DNA of 64,000 nt. Origin: Circinella umbellata. Lineage: Eukaryota; Mucoromycota; Mucoromycetes; Mucorales; Lichtheimiaceae. The position numbers were made by a program, and so were the translations under genes. The notes under the pieces were generated by a model that was not told where the DNA came from, did not search any database, and saw only the letters and a list, made by a program, of their open reading frames with translations. Below are positions 52,227-63,500 of this stretch, piece after piece. The stretch covers positions 62,001-126,000 of the forward strand of contig JAIWNF010000083.1 in NCBI GenBank assembly GCA_025093555.1, read 5' to 3'. How positions within the stretch are numbered: position 1 is the stretch's first letter; every line of letters begins with the position of its first letter.

Positions 52227-54290
52227 TTATAATACTAAAGATGATGCTAATAATAATAATAATGAAAATAATACCCAGTTGCTTGTTCTTAATAATGATA
52301 ATAAATTATTAGCATCACTTCGCTTTCTTTTTGGATAATTACGATCTAAATCACACGATTTATCCTTATTTTCACTTTCTACTTGATCATTGGAGTCAGA
52401 GTCCATTCTGGTATAATTCGTTCTTTTCAAAACAGTTGAATACCCCATTGAGTCCAATATACGTAAAATACCAGGTCCAATAGGTGATCGATAAACATGG
52501 GTTACAAGTGTACCATTTGTTGTTTCTTCTGTATAATTTATAACCGGAGTATTATTATATCCAATGTCAACTAATTGTTGTAAAGTAGCCCCTGTTTTGT
52601 AATTACGGGTCATGATAAAATCGGGTGTATCGGCATAATCATCAGATAAATGAGAAATACGTAATCCAGGACGATTATTGATTCGCCCCGCTTGTTCCGC
52701 GTATCCCTTGACAACACTATCACCCGTCAACAAGGTCAAATTTTGATAAGTGATATTCAAATATTGATTTGTGTTGAATAGACTCGTATTAGTGGAAGTA
52801 ATACGAAAGTTGAATGTCATTGTATTAGGTATTGAAAATGCATTATATACTTGAGCCGATAGAGTCGACATACTTGTCTTTAAGAATCTGTATACGAATC
52901 TCATAATAAATGCATCATTATCCTGAACACAAAAATTGAGTAACTGTACACTGAAATCTTGCATATTAATACGATTGGTTTCATTCAAACTCGTATATTG
53001 AACATTGAGATATTTGTCAAATAAGGTATTGCGTTGAAAATTAGTGACAAAAACAGGACCAGCACCATATAAGATAGTAGAATAAGGAGAAGGCGTTACA
53101 AAACGTAATTCTTCATCCTCAAATCCTTCACCAATCAAAGCACGTAAAGGAGATGATTCACCAAAGTAGGCACCCCATGAACTAATAATACCTACTCCAT
53201 GAAGTAATTCATGAAGAATAATATAGGTCATATCTACTTGATAATCTCGAATAGGTCCTTCATCCTATATAATATATTTTAATACTTGATTTGCTAATAT
53301 AAAATCATTTTATACAGTAAGAAAGATTATATATATATATATATATACCTTGAACCAATATTTACCTCCAGGAGGTACGCCTGTTCCATTCCATCCTAAC
53401 TCTTCTGCAACATCATAATCGACAGCATTCATATAGACATCATGATTGATCTCAACATCAATGTCATGATCAACCCAATCACCCCATATGTTAAAAAATT
53501 GTTTGGCAAGTATTTGTGGGTATGAATAATCTGAATCAATACCATCACCTGAAGGTATTTGAAGCTATATTTTTAATAATAAAAATTTAATTAATCATAA
53601 TATATTATATACAATTAATTAAGCTCCAATGATTAATTTACCTGACGTGAGGGTGCTCCCCAAGCAAAAGTATCATTAGAACATGATCTATCACAAAAAC
53701 TGGTATAATTGACACTAATACTGAAAAAAGGAATTATTATTTTGGGTCCCCAAAAACTTGGCCCCTCTTCCTTCCTCTTCTTTTCAAGAATTAAACTTTT
53801 TATTATACCTTATATTATTATTTTCAATATCAAGAACATGAACTAATTCTTTAACTGCGTCTATTGCTGCAATATGAATCTTCTCACAAAATATATCATA
53901 ACCACAATTTAAAGTGACTGTATAAGATGGATCACTGGAATTAGTAGTTGAATCATGACGGGGTGGTGGTGATGGTGATGGTTTTACAGTTAATAATGTA
54001 GTTGTAGTTGTTGCTGTTGTTGTAGGTGAGTCGTCACTTTCTTCATCATTATTGTCTTCATTTTTTCCAGTTGGAGTTGCAGTCGTTGTAACTGGATCTG
54101 CTAATGTAGTAATAGGATCTCGAGGTAAAATATGAAGAGGTGTAGGAGTAGTAGTAATAAAAGAAGAATCTTCTACTGCATTACACTTCAATGAATTGGT
54201 AAATAAAAAAAGTAAAAATATGAACGACAGTAATAAAAATACTGTCGTTTTATAGAAATAAGAGTGAATACTAATGCCTGCCTGCCCCAT
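52227..54290 (-). CDS. Secreted, membrane-anchored HExxH metalloprotease candidate
   Basis: Exons in transcript order: 53809-54290, 53642-53720, 53349-53564 and 52227-53264, giving 604 residues. An N-terminal hydrophobic signal segment (about 15-33) is followed by a Thr/Pro/Ser-rich linker up to about 130. Then comes an ordered domain with paired Cys (LNCGYDIFC; SFCDRSCSNDTFAWG), a segment with NIWGDWVDHDIDVEINHD, and the zinc motif HELLHGVGIISSWG (His277, Glu278, His281). Many N-glycosylation sites occur after it. The last 18 residues are hydrophobic, as for a GPI signal or tail anchor. HExxH-G-x-G-x2-SSW occurs in uncharacterised fungal secreted proteins; the third zinc ligand is not obvious. 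A cell-surface protease is likely, but activity and substrate are unproven. Confidence 0.75.
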
Positions 54291-55308
54291 TGCTTATGTT
54301 GCAAAGAAGGGGAGGTGAGGAGATATAAAAAAAAATATGTATATATTTTTTTTTTTGTTTTAGCTTTTCTTTTCAATAAGAAGAAGTTAAGTTGTCCCTG
54401 TTTATTAAACTTGTTACTCAATTATAAAAAAAACGTCGGCTATTCAAAAAACAATAATAAAAAAGAATCAATTATAATATGATAAAGGCTTTTTCTTACG
54501 TTTCTTTCGGTGTTCAATCCCAAATTTTGGGTTCCCATAGTAAAAATCTTCTTTTCTATTCCTTTTTATTGCTGAGTAATATAAAACAAGGGTTCTTTCT
54601 TATTATGTTCATATATGTTTATTTCTGGGCTTTTTTTTTTCTTTTGTTTATGGGGAGTATTAAATAATAAACCAAGTTGGAAGTTATTTCAAGAAGTACT
54701 TTATGTTTTTAACCATAAATTGCAAATGATTTAAACTATAATCGGTTATGACGATTTCCGAAAACAATAGATTAGTTTGTAGTCTAGGCAAAATTAGGTC
54801 ACTTTTTTTATGCAAATTCCTAAACAAACAAAAAAAAGCAGTGAATAAATGGTGTCAACCTTTTATACTATCACATAACGACAGTAACAATAGTAAACAA
54901 TAACAAATACTATAGTTCTTTTATTACTTTATAATAGCTCAAAAAATATGCCTTTTACAATAGGAATCTATAATGTACATAAAATAGCATGTATTTACAT
55001 GATTTATAATATCAAAACAGCTGCTCCTAGGCAAAATAAATAAATAAAAGAAAACATAACGTAGAATGATTAAAAAAAAGTTCAGGAGCATTGTTTCAGA
55101 GTATCGAAGATGAAACAAAACAAGATATTGGCAAGTTCTAAAAAATTGATCATATATTTGATGTAAATTGTCTTTTGTTTACTCTCTCAATTCAGTATCT
55201 AGAAATTCTACACAGATTTTTTTTACTCACAAAGTGACACCATCACTTCCATGTTTATTTACCTCGAAAAAAAAAAAAACTTAAAATATCTCATGTGGGA
55301 AGAATTGT
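54291..55308. other. Intergenic
   Basis: AT-rich, no supported gene. It holds the promoter of the metalloprotease gene and the left flank of the large inverted repeat. Confidence 0.5.
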
Positions 55309-55830
55309 ATGGAACACTTGAAAAAAAAAATTCCACTCTACTGGCTTTATCCCACTGTGAGTTGGCTCTATCCTATTGTTCATGTAGCTAAATTCGGGTC
55401 GCATTTTTTAGGCCTCGCCATAATTTTTAGTGAAGTATAATGTAATTTTCCATTATCCAGTATAATGGTCATGTGCCAACTAAATATCACCCAGTGTTAT
55501 ATATATATATATATATATCGATATCAAACAACCAAGTTATATTATATTCTCTTCTTCTCTGCTTAGTACTGTATCTATTTTAACTTCGATACCTATCACC
55601 AGGCTTATTATTCATAGTTTTCTACATACTCTGATATTTTCAACTGTCGAATGTCAAAAATGACGATTATATTAGCTTATTAGCGGGTCTGAAGACCAAA
55701 TAATGGCCAGCAATAAAAAAAATTACATCAGAAAATAGTTAAAAGTGTTTGTTTGAAAACCTTTTCCAAGGAAAATCTTTGTATAGATACGTACGAAACA
55801 GTCATTTACTAATATCTGTCTCAAGGATAT

Positions 55831-56250
55831 TTAGAATTTGGTTGGTAAGATAGGTCTTTCCAAAATAGATTTGGTGAGTGAAGCATAAAATGAAGCTTTC
55901 GTGGCCATGGTGATAATGGAGTGTTGACGATGTAGACGACAAGTGCGAATGGTAAAGTCATGTAGAGATTTATTGTTGATTCGGATACGATCATAGAAAG
56001 ACATCAATATAAAAATCAGAATAAACCAAAATAGGAGCACCAGTAGGTGGCAAAAAAGCCTGTCTGAAAATGAAACTACCATATTATCTAAAGCACAGAA
56101 CAACTGGATGCTAGTGTTGCTACTAACGCTAGGCTCAGCTCGAGTTTGAGGACGTAGACGATTAAACACGATGTCAAACAGGTATGCATTAGCAACAAGT
56201 AAAGTACGCAGACAAAGGGGCAAAAAAAGGAGGGATCGCTTCAGCAGCAA
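55831..56250 (-). pseudogene. Hydrophobic coding remnant, left arm
   Basis: The open frame runs about 139 codons but opens on a TTG with a stop just upstream and no ATG. It contains NAYLFDIVFNRLRPQTRAEP, then a hydrophobic stretch and a basic tail with HRQHSIITM. The same sequence in the right arm is broken. I do not recognise the family; it is treated as a remnant. Confidence 0.4.
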
Positions 56251-56454
56251 TAATCATCTGGATGGCAAGCAACTGGTATCATAATTGTACAAATTTGTTA
56301 ACCATAGTAAAAATTATGGACTCTCTCATCTTTTTTATTATGTTTTGTTTGTTTTGTATATAAAGTCAACTAAATATTAATTATATAATACAAGTGGGTA
56401 TAATTGATTGAAAAAAAAAGAAGAGCTATAGAGGGAGATCGTGGAATATCATAT

Positions 56455-56930
56455 TTATTGCCCAAACCGCAACAAACATTTATGACTGTTATCTCGGCTA
56501 GGATCGACTACATCTTCAAAAGCCAAAAGTGTCTCCGTATAGATCCTCTCAATGCCCTCAGGGTTCGATGAGCGTTTCCAAACTCTCCAAAATGCATCAT
56601 TTATCAAATTTGGTAATATGACAAAGAAAGGTACAAAGTCCAATACTGTGGGAAGTGTACATGACTAATTTCAACGAAAGAGTACTCTTCTTTAGCATGT
56701 ACTTTGCATATGTAAAATGTAACATGAAAGCCTAAGATATAAATTGATTTGAAATTTTATTAGCTTCAATTCTCTCTCTCTCTCTTTTTTTTTTGTTGTT
56801 TCTTTTTCCTTCCCTTGCTTGATAACAGCCCACATTCATTTTTAATCTTACCATGAATTTGAAATCCCAAAGACCCATCGAGTTCGCCCAACGCAGGTGA
56901 ACCAATTTTTCCGGGTCGCTCACCAAGCAT
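56455..56930 (-). pseudogene. Decayed two-exon gene, left arm
   Basis: Starts at an ATG (56930) with GERPGKIGSPALGELDGS, then an intron with a GTAAGA donor, then FHVTFYICKVHAKEEYSFVE. The frame is then lost close to HVHFPQ and the sense continues in another frame as DFVPFFVILPNLINDAFW, then RSSNPEGIERIYTETLLAFE, to a stop at 56455. The identical break is found in the right arm. Function unknown. Confidence 0.55.
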
Positions 56931-57177
56931 GACAACACGGGGTCAAATTAAGTGTCTTAAAGCTCAATCACGATGCCCCCAAAAAAGAGAACTAGGTTAA
57001 ACCATTTCATAAGATAGCAATAATGCTACAATAGCCCAAGATGCACAATGGTGTCTCTGTCGAGCTAACCATTTGTCATTTAGAAATTATATTCTTGAAT
57101 TTGATTGTTTGGATAAGAGTAATGCTCAACAAATTTTTAATAATATACTGATCAAGTATTGATGCAAAAAATGAACA

Positions 57178-57650
57178 AAACAAGAAAATACATGACGATT
57201 ATAAAACTTGGATCAATAGCGCCGATTACGTTCGATTCTGGAAGTCCGTTGATTATTTTGCAGCAATTAATGAACGACAGCTAGATTCACTTCAAAAAAA
57301 TATTTGTGCCGCGGCTTCTTCAACAAAGACAGATACTTTATTACCTGATAGTACTTCGACGTCTTTTACTTCTACATCAGCAATGACTGCAGATACAGAT
57401 CTTGTAGTACAATCAGTATTCCATCCCCTGAAATCAACGAAGGTGACCCGTGGTGTGTAGAAGATATCAACATAACGGATAGATTCAACAAATATCAAGC
57501 TGTCGTTCGACAACTTACAGCTAAACGTCGTACACTACCTGTAGAATGGTATATCCATGAATTGGCTGATCAAACAACCAACACAGCTCAATTGCTGCTC
57601 AAAGATTCTCACTCAAAGAATTGGAGACTATTACAAGTCATCTTTAATTA
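57178..57650 (+). pseudogene. Frameshifted coding remnant in the spacer
   Basis: Plus-strand sense runs from about 57178 as HDDYKTWINSADYVRFWKSV, YFAAINERQLDSLQKNICAA and a Ser/Thr-rich stretch to a stop near 57460. The following sense, SIPSPEINEGDPWCVEDINI then RTLPVEWYIHELADQTTN, is in another frame and ends at a TAA near 57650. One frameshift would join them. The peptide is protein-like in composition but I do not recognise the family. No start codon was found in frame. Confidence 0.5.
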
Positions 57651-58023
57651 ACATACATCGACTATTCTATCGGATTTCCTGCCGACGAGTATTTATTGTT
57701 ATCTAAAATAACAGCGCAGCTCAGCATAAGTTATTTTAGCAACACAGCTAAACAAGAAGTAACAAGAGATGACGCAGCATTGTTGAGCTAACAATCATGT
57801 TTTCAAAGTTTGAAGATGGTGCTTAGAGAGTAATATGTAGTATTACAATTTGTATGTGCTTTTTTTTTGGCTAGTATCAAACAACTTTTTATGCGTTTTG
57901 GTTTTTTATAACCAAATTTGCTTTTAAACATAGGCTAAGTAAACACCCAAATACTCCCTTGAAAGATTACAAAGATCATGGTGAGACGGAGCTTTGGAAC
58001 ACTTAATTTGACCCGGTGTTGTC

Positions 58024-58497
58024 ATGCGTGGTGAGCGACCCGGAAAAATTGGTTCACCTGCGTTGGGCGAACTCGATGGGTCTTTGGGATTTCAAATTCA
58101 TGGTAAGATTAAAAATGAATGTGGGCTGTTATCAAGCAAGGGAAGGAAAAAGAAACAACAACAAAAAGAGAGAGAGAGAGAATTGAAGCTAATAAAATTT
58201 CAAATCAATTTATATCTTAGGCTTTCATGTTACATTTTACATATGCAAAGTACATGCTAAAGAAGAGTACTCTTTCGTTGAAATTAGTCATGTACACTTC
58301 CCACAGTATTGGACTTTGTACCTTTCTTTGTCACATTACCAAATTTGATAAATGATGCATTTTGGAGAGTTTGTAAACGCTCATCGAACCCTGAGGGCAT
58401 TGAGAGGATCTATACGGAGACACTTTTGGCTTTTGAAGATGTAGTCGATCCTAGCCGAGATAACAGTCATAAATGTTTGTTGCGGTTTGGGCAATAA
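58024..58497 (+). pseudogene. Decayed two-exon gene, right arm
   Basis: Mirror of 56455..56930: exon 58024..58102, second exon from 58221, frame lost before DFVPFFVTLPNLINDAFW, stop at 58497. It differs from the left copy by a few substitutions (for example Cys for Trp after FWRV). Transcription would run outward from the spacer. Confidence 0.55.
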
Positions 58498-58701
58498 ATA
58501 TGATATTCCACGATCTCCCTCTATAGCTCTTCTTTTTTTTTCAATCAATTATACCCACTTGTATTATATAATTAATATTTAGTTGACTTTATATACAAAA
58601 CAAACAAAACATAATAAAAAAGATGAGAGAGTCCATAATTTTTACTATGGTTAACAAATTTGTACAATTATGATACCAGTTGCTTGCCATCCAGATAATT
58701 A

Positions 58702-59113
58702 TTGCTGCTGAAGCGATCTCTCCTTTTTTTGTCCCTTTGTCTACGTACTTTACTTGTTGCTGATGCATACTTGTTTGACATCGTGTTTAATCGTCTACGT
58801 CCTCAAACTCGAGCTGAGCCTAGCGTTAGTAGCAACACTAGCATCCAATTGTTCTGTGCTTTAGATAATATGGTAGTTTCAATTTCAGACAGGCTTTTTT
58901 GCTACCTCCTGGTGCTCCTATTTTGGCTTCTTCTGATTTTTATATTTCTATGATCGTATCTGAATCAACAATAGATTTCTACATGACTTTATCATTCGCA
59001 CTTATCGTCTACATCGTCAACACTCCATTATCACCATGACCACGAAAGCTACATCTTATGCTTCACTCACCAAATCTATTTTGGAAAGACCTATCTTACC
59101 AACCAAATTCTAA
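58702..59113 (+). pseudogene. Hydrophobic coding remnant, right arm
   Basis: Counterpart of 55831..56250. A deletion of about 8 nt near 58948 truncates the frame after about 83 codons, and several C-to-T or G-to-A changes follow. The left copy stays open. Confidence 0.45.
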
Positions 59114-59631
59114 ATATCCTTGAGACAGATATTAGTAAATGACTGTTTCGTACGTATCTATACAAAGATTTTCCTTGGAAAAGGTTTTCAAACAAACACT
59201 TTTAACTATTTTCTGATGTAATTTTTTTTTATTGCTGGCCATTATTTGGTCTTCAGACCAGCTAAATAGCTAATATAATCGTCATTTTTGACATTCGACA
59301 GTTGAAAATATCAGAGTATGTAGAAAACTATGAATAATAAGCCTGGTGATAGGTATCGAGGTTAAAATAGATACAGTACTAAGCAGAGAAGAAGAGAATA
59401 TAATGTATAACTTGGTTGTTTGATATCGATATATATATATATATATGATATATAACACTGGGTGATATTTAGTTGGCACATGACCATTATACTGGATAGT
59501 GGAAAATTATGGCGAGGCCTAAAAAATGCGATCGGAATTTAGTTACATGAACAATAGGATAGAGCCAACTCACAGTGGGATAAAGCCAGTAGAGTAGAAC
59601 TTTTATTTGATGTTGTTTTTCAGTGTTCCAT

Positions 59632-60595
59632 ATTTAAAGAATTAGAAAACTTATGTTGCCAGAGTCGTTCCTTACCCCCCTACTGAAGATCATCAAATTA
59701 TTAAAAGGGGTTATTTATAGTATAGAATTGGTATATAGTGAATTGCTGGTACACAATGTAATTATAAAAACGCTTATACATCTTTATTGTATGTATGAAA
59801 GGTATAAAAAAGTGGGCGGCGGTTTTGTATTCATCCCTGTTTTGTAATCGATTTCAGAAAAAAGTAAAACAGGGTTTAAAAATTACCTCTGGGGTCAGCT
59901 CCTCTTCTTTCTTTTTGCACTAGATGCAAACAACATGAGAAATGGGCACCACGAAAATTTAATAATACGAATAGTGTATTTAATCAAAAAGAATGGAACG
60001 ACGATAGAGAACCATACATAGTTTATGTGAATCAAAATGAAATCTGTTATTAGAAAATATATAAATAATTACTTTTCACAGAGTAATTCAGATTTCTAGA
60101 GTGATATTATATTTGTTGACAATCAAGTATTTTCTTTTAATAATTCATTACACATTCGGGACATTGATTACAGCTATTACCATAGCAGCTACATTATTAA
60201 TGAAATGATTTGATACACAATAGTTATTTGTTGTGGACTAAAACGACTTGAGCTCTTTATTATATTTAGTGCGTCCAATTAAATAGTATACGATAATAAT
60301 GTTGAGTCCTACTTATATAGATGTTCGTTCACCTGTGTTTCTATGACTTGAACAAAAAAATAGAAGTCATTCGTTACCATTCAATTTACTATCTGTGGCA
60401 ACAAACCATCATAATATTTAAGAAGAGTAAGCTGTAAGTTTATACAAGAACAAAAAAAAAATTAAAAAGAATATATTGGCCCTCTCCACCCCAGCAACTT
60501 TCTTTAACCCCTTCGTAAAAATACACCAAAAGTACCCCGCTGCATAAAAAAATTGACGTTTTTCTTTTCTCCTTTGAGTACAACATGTATCAAGC
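59632..60595. other. Intergenic, upstream of the receptor gene
   Basis: AT-rich, no supported gene. It ends with a CT-rich leader before the receptor start at 60596. Confidence 0.5.
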
Positions 60596-63500
60596 ATGCT
60601 TTTTTGGCTTATTATTATTACAGTATTAGGCTTGTTTTGCCAAGCACAAGACACGGTACGTCATCCAAGTGTTGTACCTCCTTGTAAAACAAACGATACA
60701 TCCTTAATACAAAGCGGTACAAAATTACGAGTTGCTGTTATATCACATTATTCAATCGTTGCGACATTTTTTGCTAACCCTGAAGCAGCTGCTCGAGAAG
60801 CTGCTTCATTACTCAATATGGAACTTGAATGGGATCGTCATGTAATTAGCTCCTCTGCAAAAATGAAGGAAGATATTCAAAATGCGTTGGATAGTGTAAG
60901 TTCCACCTTTTTCATTATATTTTTAGCTTCTGTTTGTTTGTCTATCAAAGTAAACGAGTTTTTTTTTATGTTTTTGGTTTCTACTTGTTTATTTCAACTT
61001 GTTAGGGTGTTGATGGTATGATCGTTTCAATACCCAATCAGGAAATATATGAAACAGTCAAAGAAGCTACCAAGACCGGTATACCAATTATTGTATTTAA
61101 CACTGGCATGGAATATGCTCAAAAGCTTGGTCTTATCCGTGTATTGCAATCTGACAAAAAATCGGCAGAAACGATGGCAAATGAATTAAAACGCAGAAAT
61201 TATACGAGACCCCTGGCAGTACAAATCACATCAAGTAGAGACCTTGATGAGAAAACATTCAGCACTCGAGCAAATGGAATCAGTCAATATTTGGGCCGGC
61301 CTATTGACATATTGTCGGTCACTACTGATTTTGATAAGGCATTAATTGAAGTTGAAAATACATTTTCATCCGGCTCGTATGATTCGATTATTTCTTTGGG
61401 TGGTTTGGTAACTATCCTTTTATAATAATATCATAGTATCACATAAGGACAAACTCTTGCCTCATTCTTCTATTTACAAATAACCACTTTAAAAATATTT
61501 CTTGTGTTAAATTGTAGGCCGGAGTTGATTTGATTACTGCCGCTTCACTTAACATTCATAAAAGATCCCCGGATCGCCGATTAACTGTGGCATTTTATGA
61601 TGCAGGTAGTAAAAGGAACATGTCAGATATTTTTAATACATTTCCTGAAGCTTTTGGTATAAGTCAATTACCTTATTATCAAGCATCTTTACCTGTGTTT
61701 ATGATGTATATACAGGTAAATAATTACTACAAGGACTGTATCGATAAAGTAAAAAACAAAATGGATGGATTATAAATTACTTAAAAAAATATGGGTTTTG
61801 CTTCGTATAGCTTACTACCGGCTATCCTCCTTTTATCAACAAAACAGTTAATACTGGTCCGAATTTAGTTACCAAGGAAACTTATTCTCAATATGTCTAT
61901 GGAGACGGAAATAGTATTATTCCTGGCCAAGATCTTGCAGCCAATATTGGTGTTGTGATTATTAATACAGGAGGGGATACATATCAATCAGGTATTATGG
62001 CTGGTATAAATGATCTTGCAGCCAAATTAAATTGGACTGTTACACTTGCGAAAGAGGTAATATATATTGTTCATAGACATTTAAAATCATACATAATATA
62101 CCGATAATAAATAAAAACCCTGTTTTCAATTTAAGGAAGGATTGGTTGGAAATTCCAGTGCTCTTAAGCAGCATGTCAAGACACTTGTCGATGGAGGAGT
62201 TCATGGACTTATACTACAATCAAGTGATCCTGCTGTTCTCAATTATACAGTAAGATTGACAGACAGCCATAATGTACCTTTGGCAGTGATTGGTACCTTT
62301 TGGGAAAACTTGGATTTGGGTCAATATAAGAATAGCTCAAAGTAAGTACTCTTTCATTTTAATTTTATGCTACTAATCAATTAATTAAGAACTTAAAAAT
62401 AAATAATTCATTATATACTATCCGTCATTGTATTTGAAAGCAGTCATCAAAGCATAAATATTATTACCGATTCTAGAGCACTTGCAGCATCTGTTGCTGA
62501 GAAACTAGTTTTGGATAACTACAAGAAGCCTGTATGCTTTAGTGCTCATACTACATGGAAATATAGTGGGCTCTGTTCAAGCATATATACGGCATATAAA
62601 CACCAATTAAGAGATCCGACTGATATTCCTCCCATAAACGATTTTCAACACTCAATAAATTTATCTACAGTTAAAAGTATGGAAACCGACTTTAAAAATA
62701 CGATTTCTTCATTACGAAATCGAGGGTATGATCCGGATGTATATATTACACTATCTCAAAATGTATTCGGTGCAATCAACTATGTAAGTCTTGTCATTTT
62801 GTTGAAGCGGCAGGGAAGGGTATTATACTCAAGAAACGTTATTCATCCAAAGTAAACACTCTATATATTATTATCCAACATTTTTTTTAGCGTGTATTAC
62901 GAGGATTGGTGAGTACTGACACGCCAATTTATTCAGCTGTCAGTCAATATGATCAATTTCATGCTTTTTTGAACGGTCACTTGAATCGTGTATGGTAAGT
63001 ACAATATTGGGCAAATGGATTACGTCGTATAAATCTTCCTCAGAAATTAGATAATATAATGTAATTTTTTTCCTTAAACTTATTTTTAAAATTTCTATAT
63101 AGGCATTATAACACATATGCAAATGGATTTTTTGCGCTATTAAACATTCTATTATCCAAAACCACCCCATACCTCGCATGGCAAGGAGAAGGTTTAGCAG
63201 TACCAGAAGTAACAAATATATGCTCGCCTGGTGAATACTATGTCGAACTTTCTGAATCACCCTACTGTGTATTTAAGCCTTCTGATGTAACAAGTCTGTC
63301 ACTCCGATGTTTACCTTGCCCAGAAGGTACCTATTCTTCCGAACCAGACCAACCTCAGTGTCTAAAATGTCCTTATGGTACTTTCTCAGCCCAGGGATCA
63401 ACCAGCTGTATTTCATGCTCTGAAAAAAGCAATAATGATTCAGGACTCCACTCGCAATGTGTAACATATGAGCGTGATCAAGCTGCAAAGCGTCGAAAAA

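Larger units (their letters stand above)
55309..56965 (+). repeat. Left arm of the large inverted repeat
   Basis: It pairs with 57989..59631. The region between the two decayed frames and the outer end contains a TA microsatellite at about 55499-55518. Confidence 0.85.
55309..59631. mobile_element. Large inverted-repeat element (arms about 1.65 kb, spacer about 1.0 kb)
   Basis: The left arm (55309-56965) and right arm (57989-59631) are near-identical reverse complements, from ATGGAACACT at the outer ends, through ACTGGCTTTATCCCACTGTG, to AAAGCTC at the inner ends. Differences are single substitutions plus a few short indels, including one near the outer end. Each arm carries the same decayed coding units, read outward from the centre. 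No convincing target-site duplication or transposase was found. It may be a composite or palindromic transposon, or an inverted duplication of one. A transcript across it would fold into a long hairpin. Confidence 0.85.
57989..59631 (-). repeat. Right arm of the large inverted repeat
   Basis: Inverted copy of the left arm; its TA microsatellite is at about 59430-59448. Confidence 0.85.
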
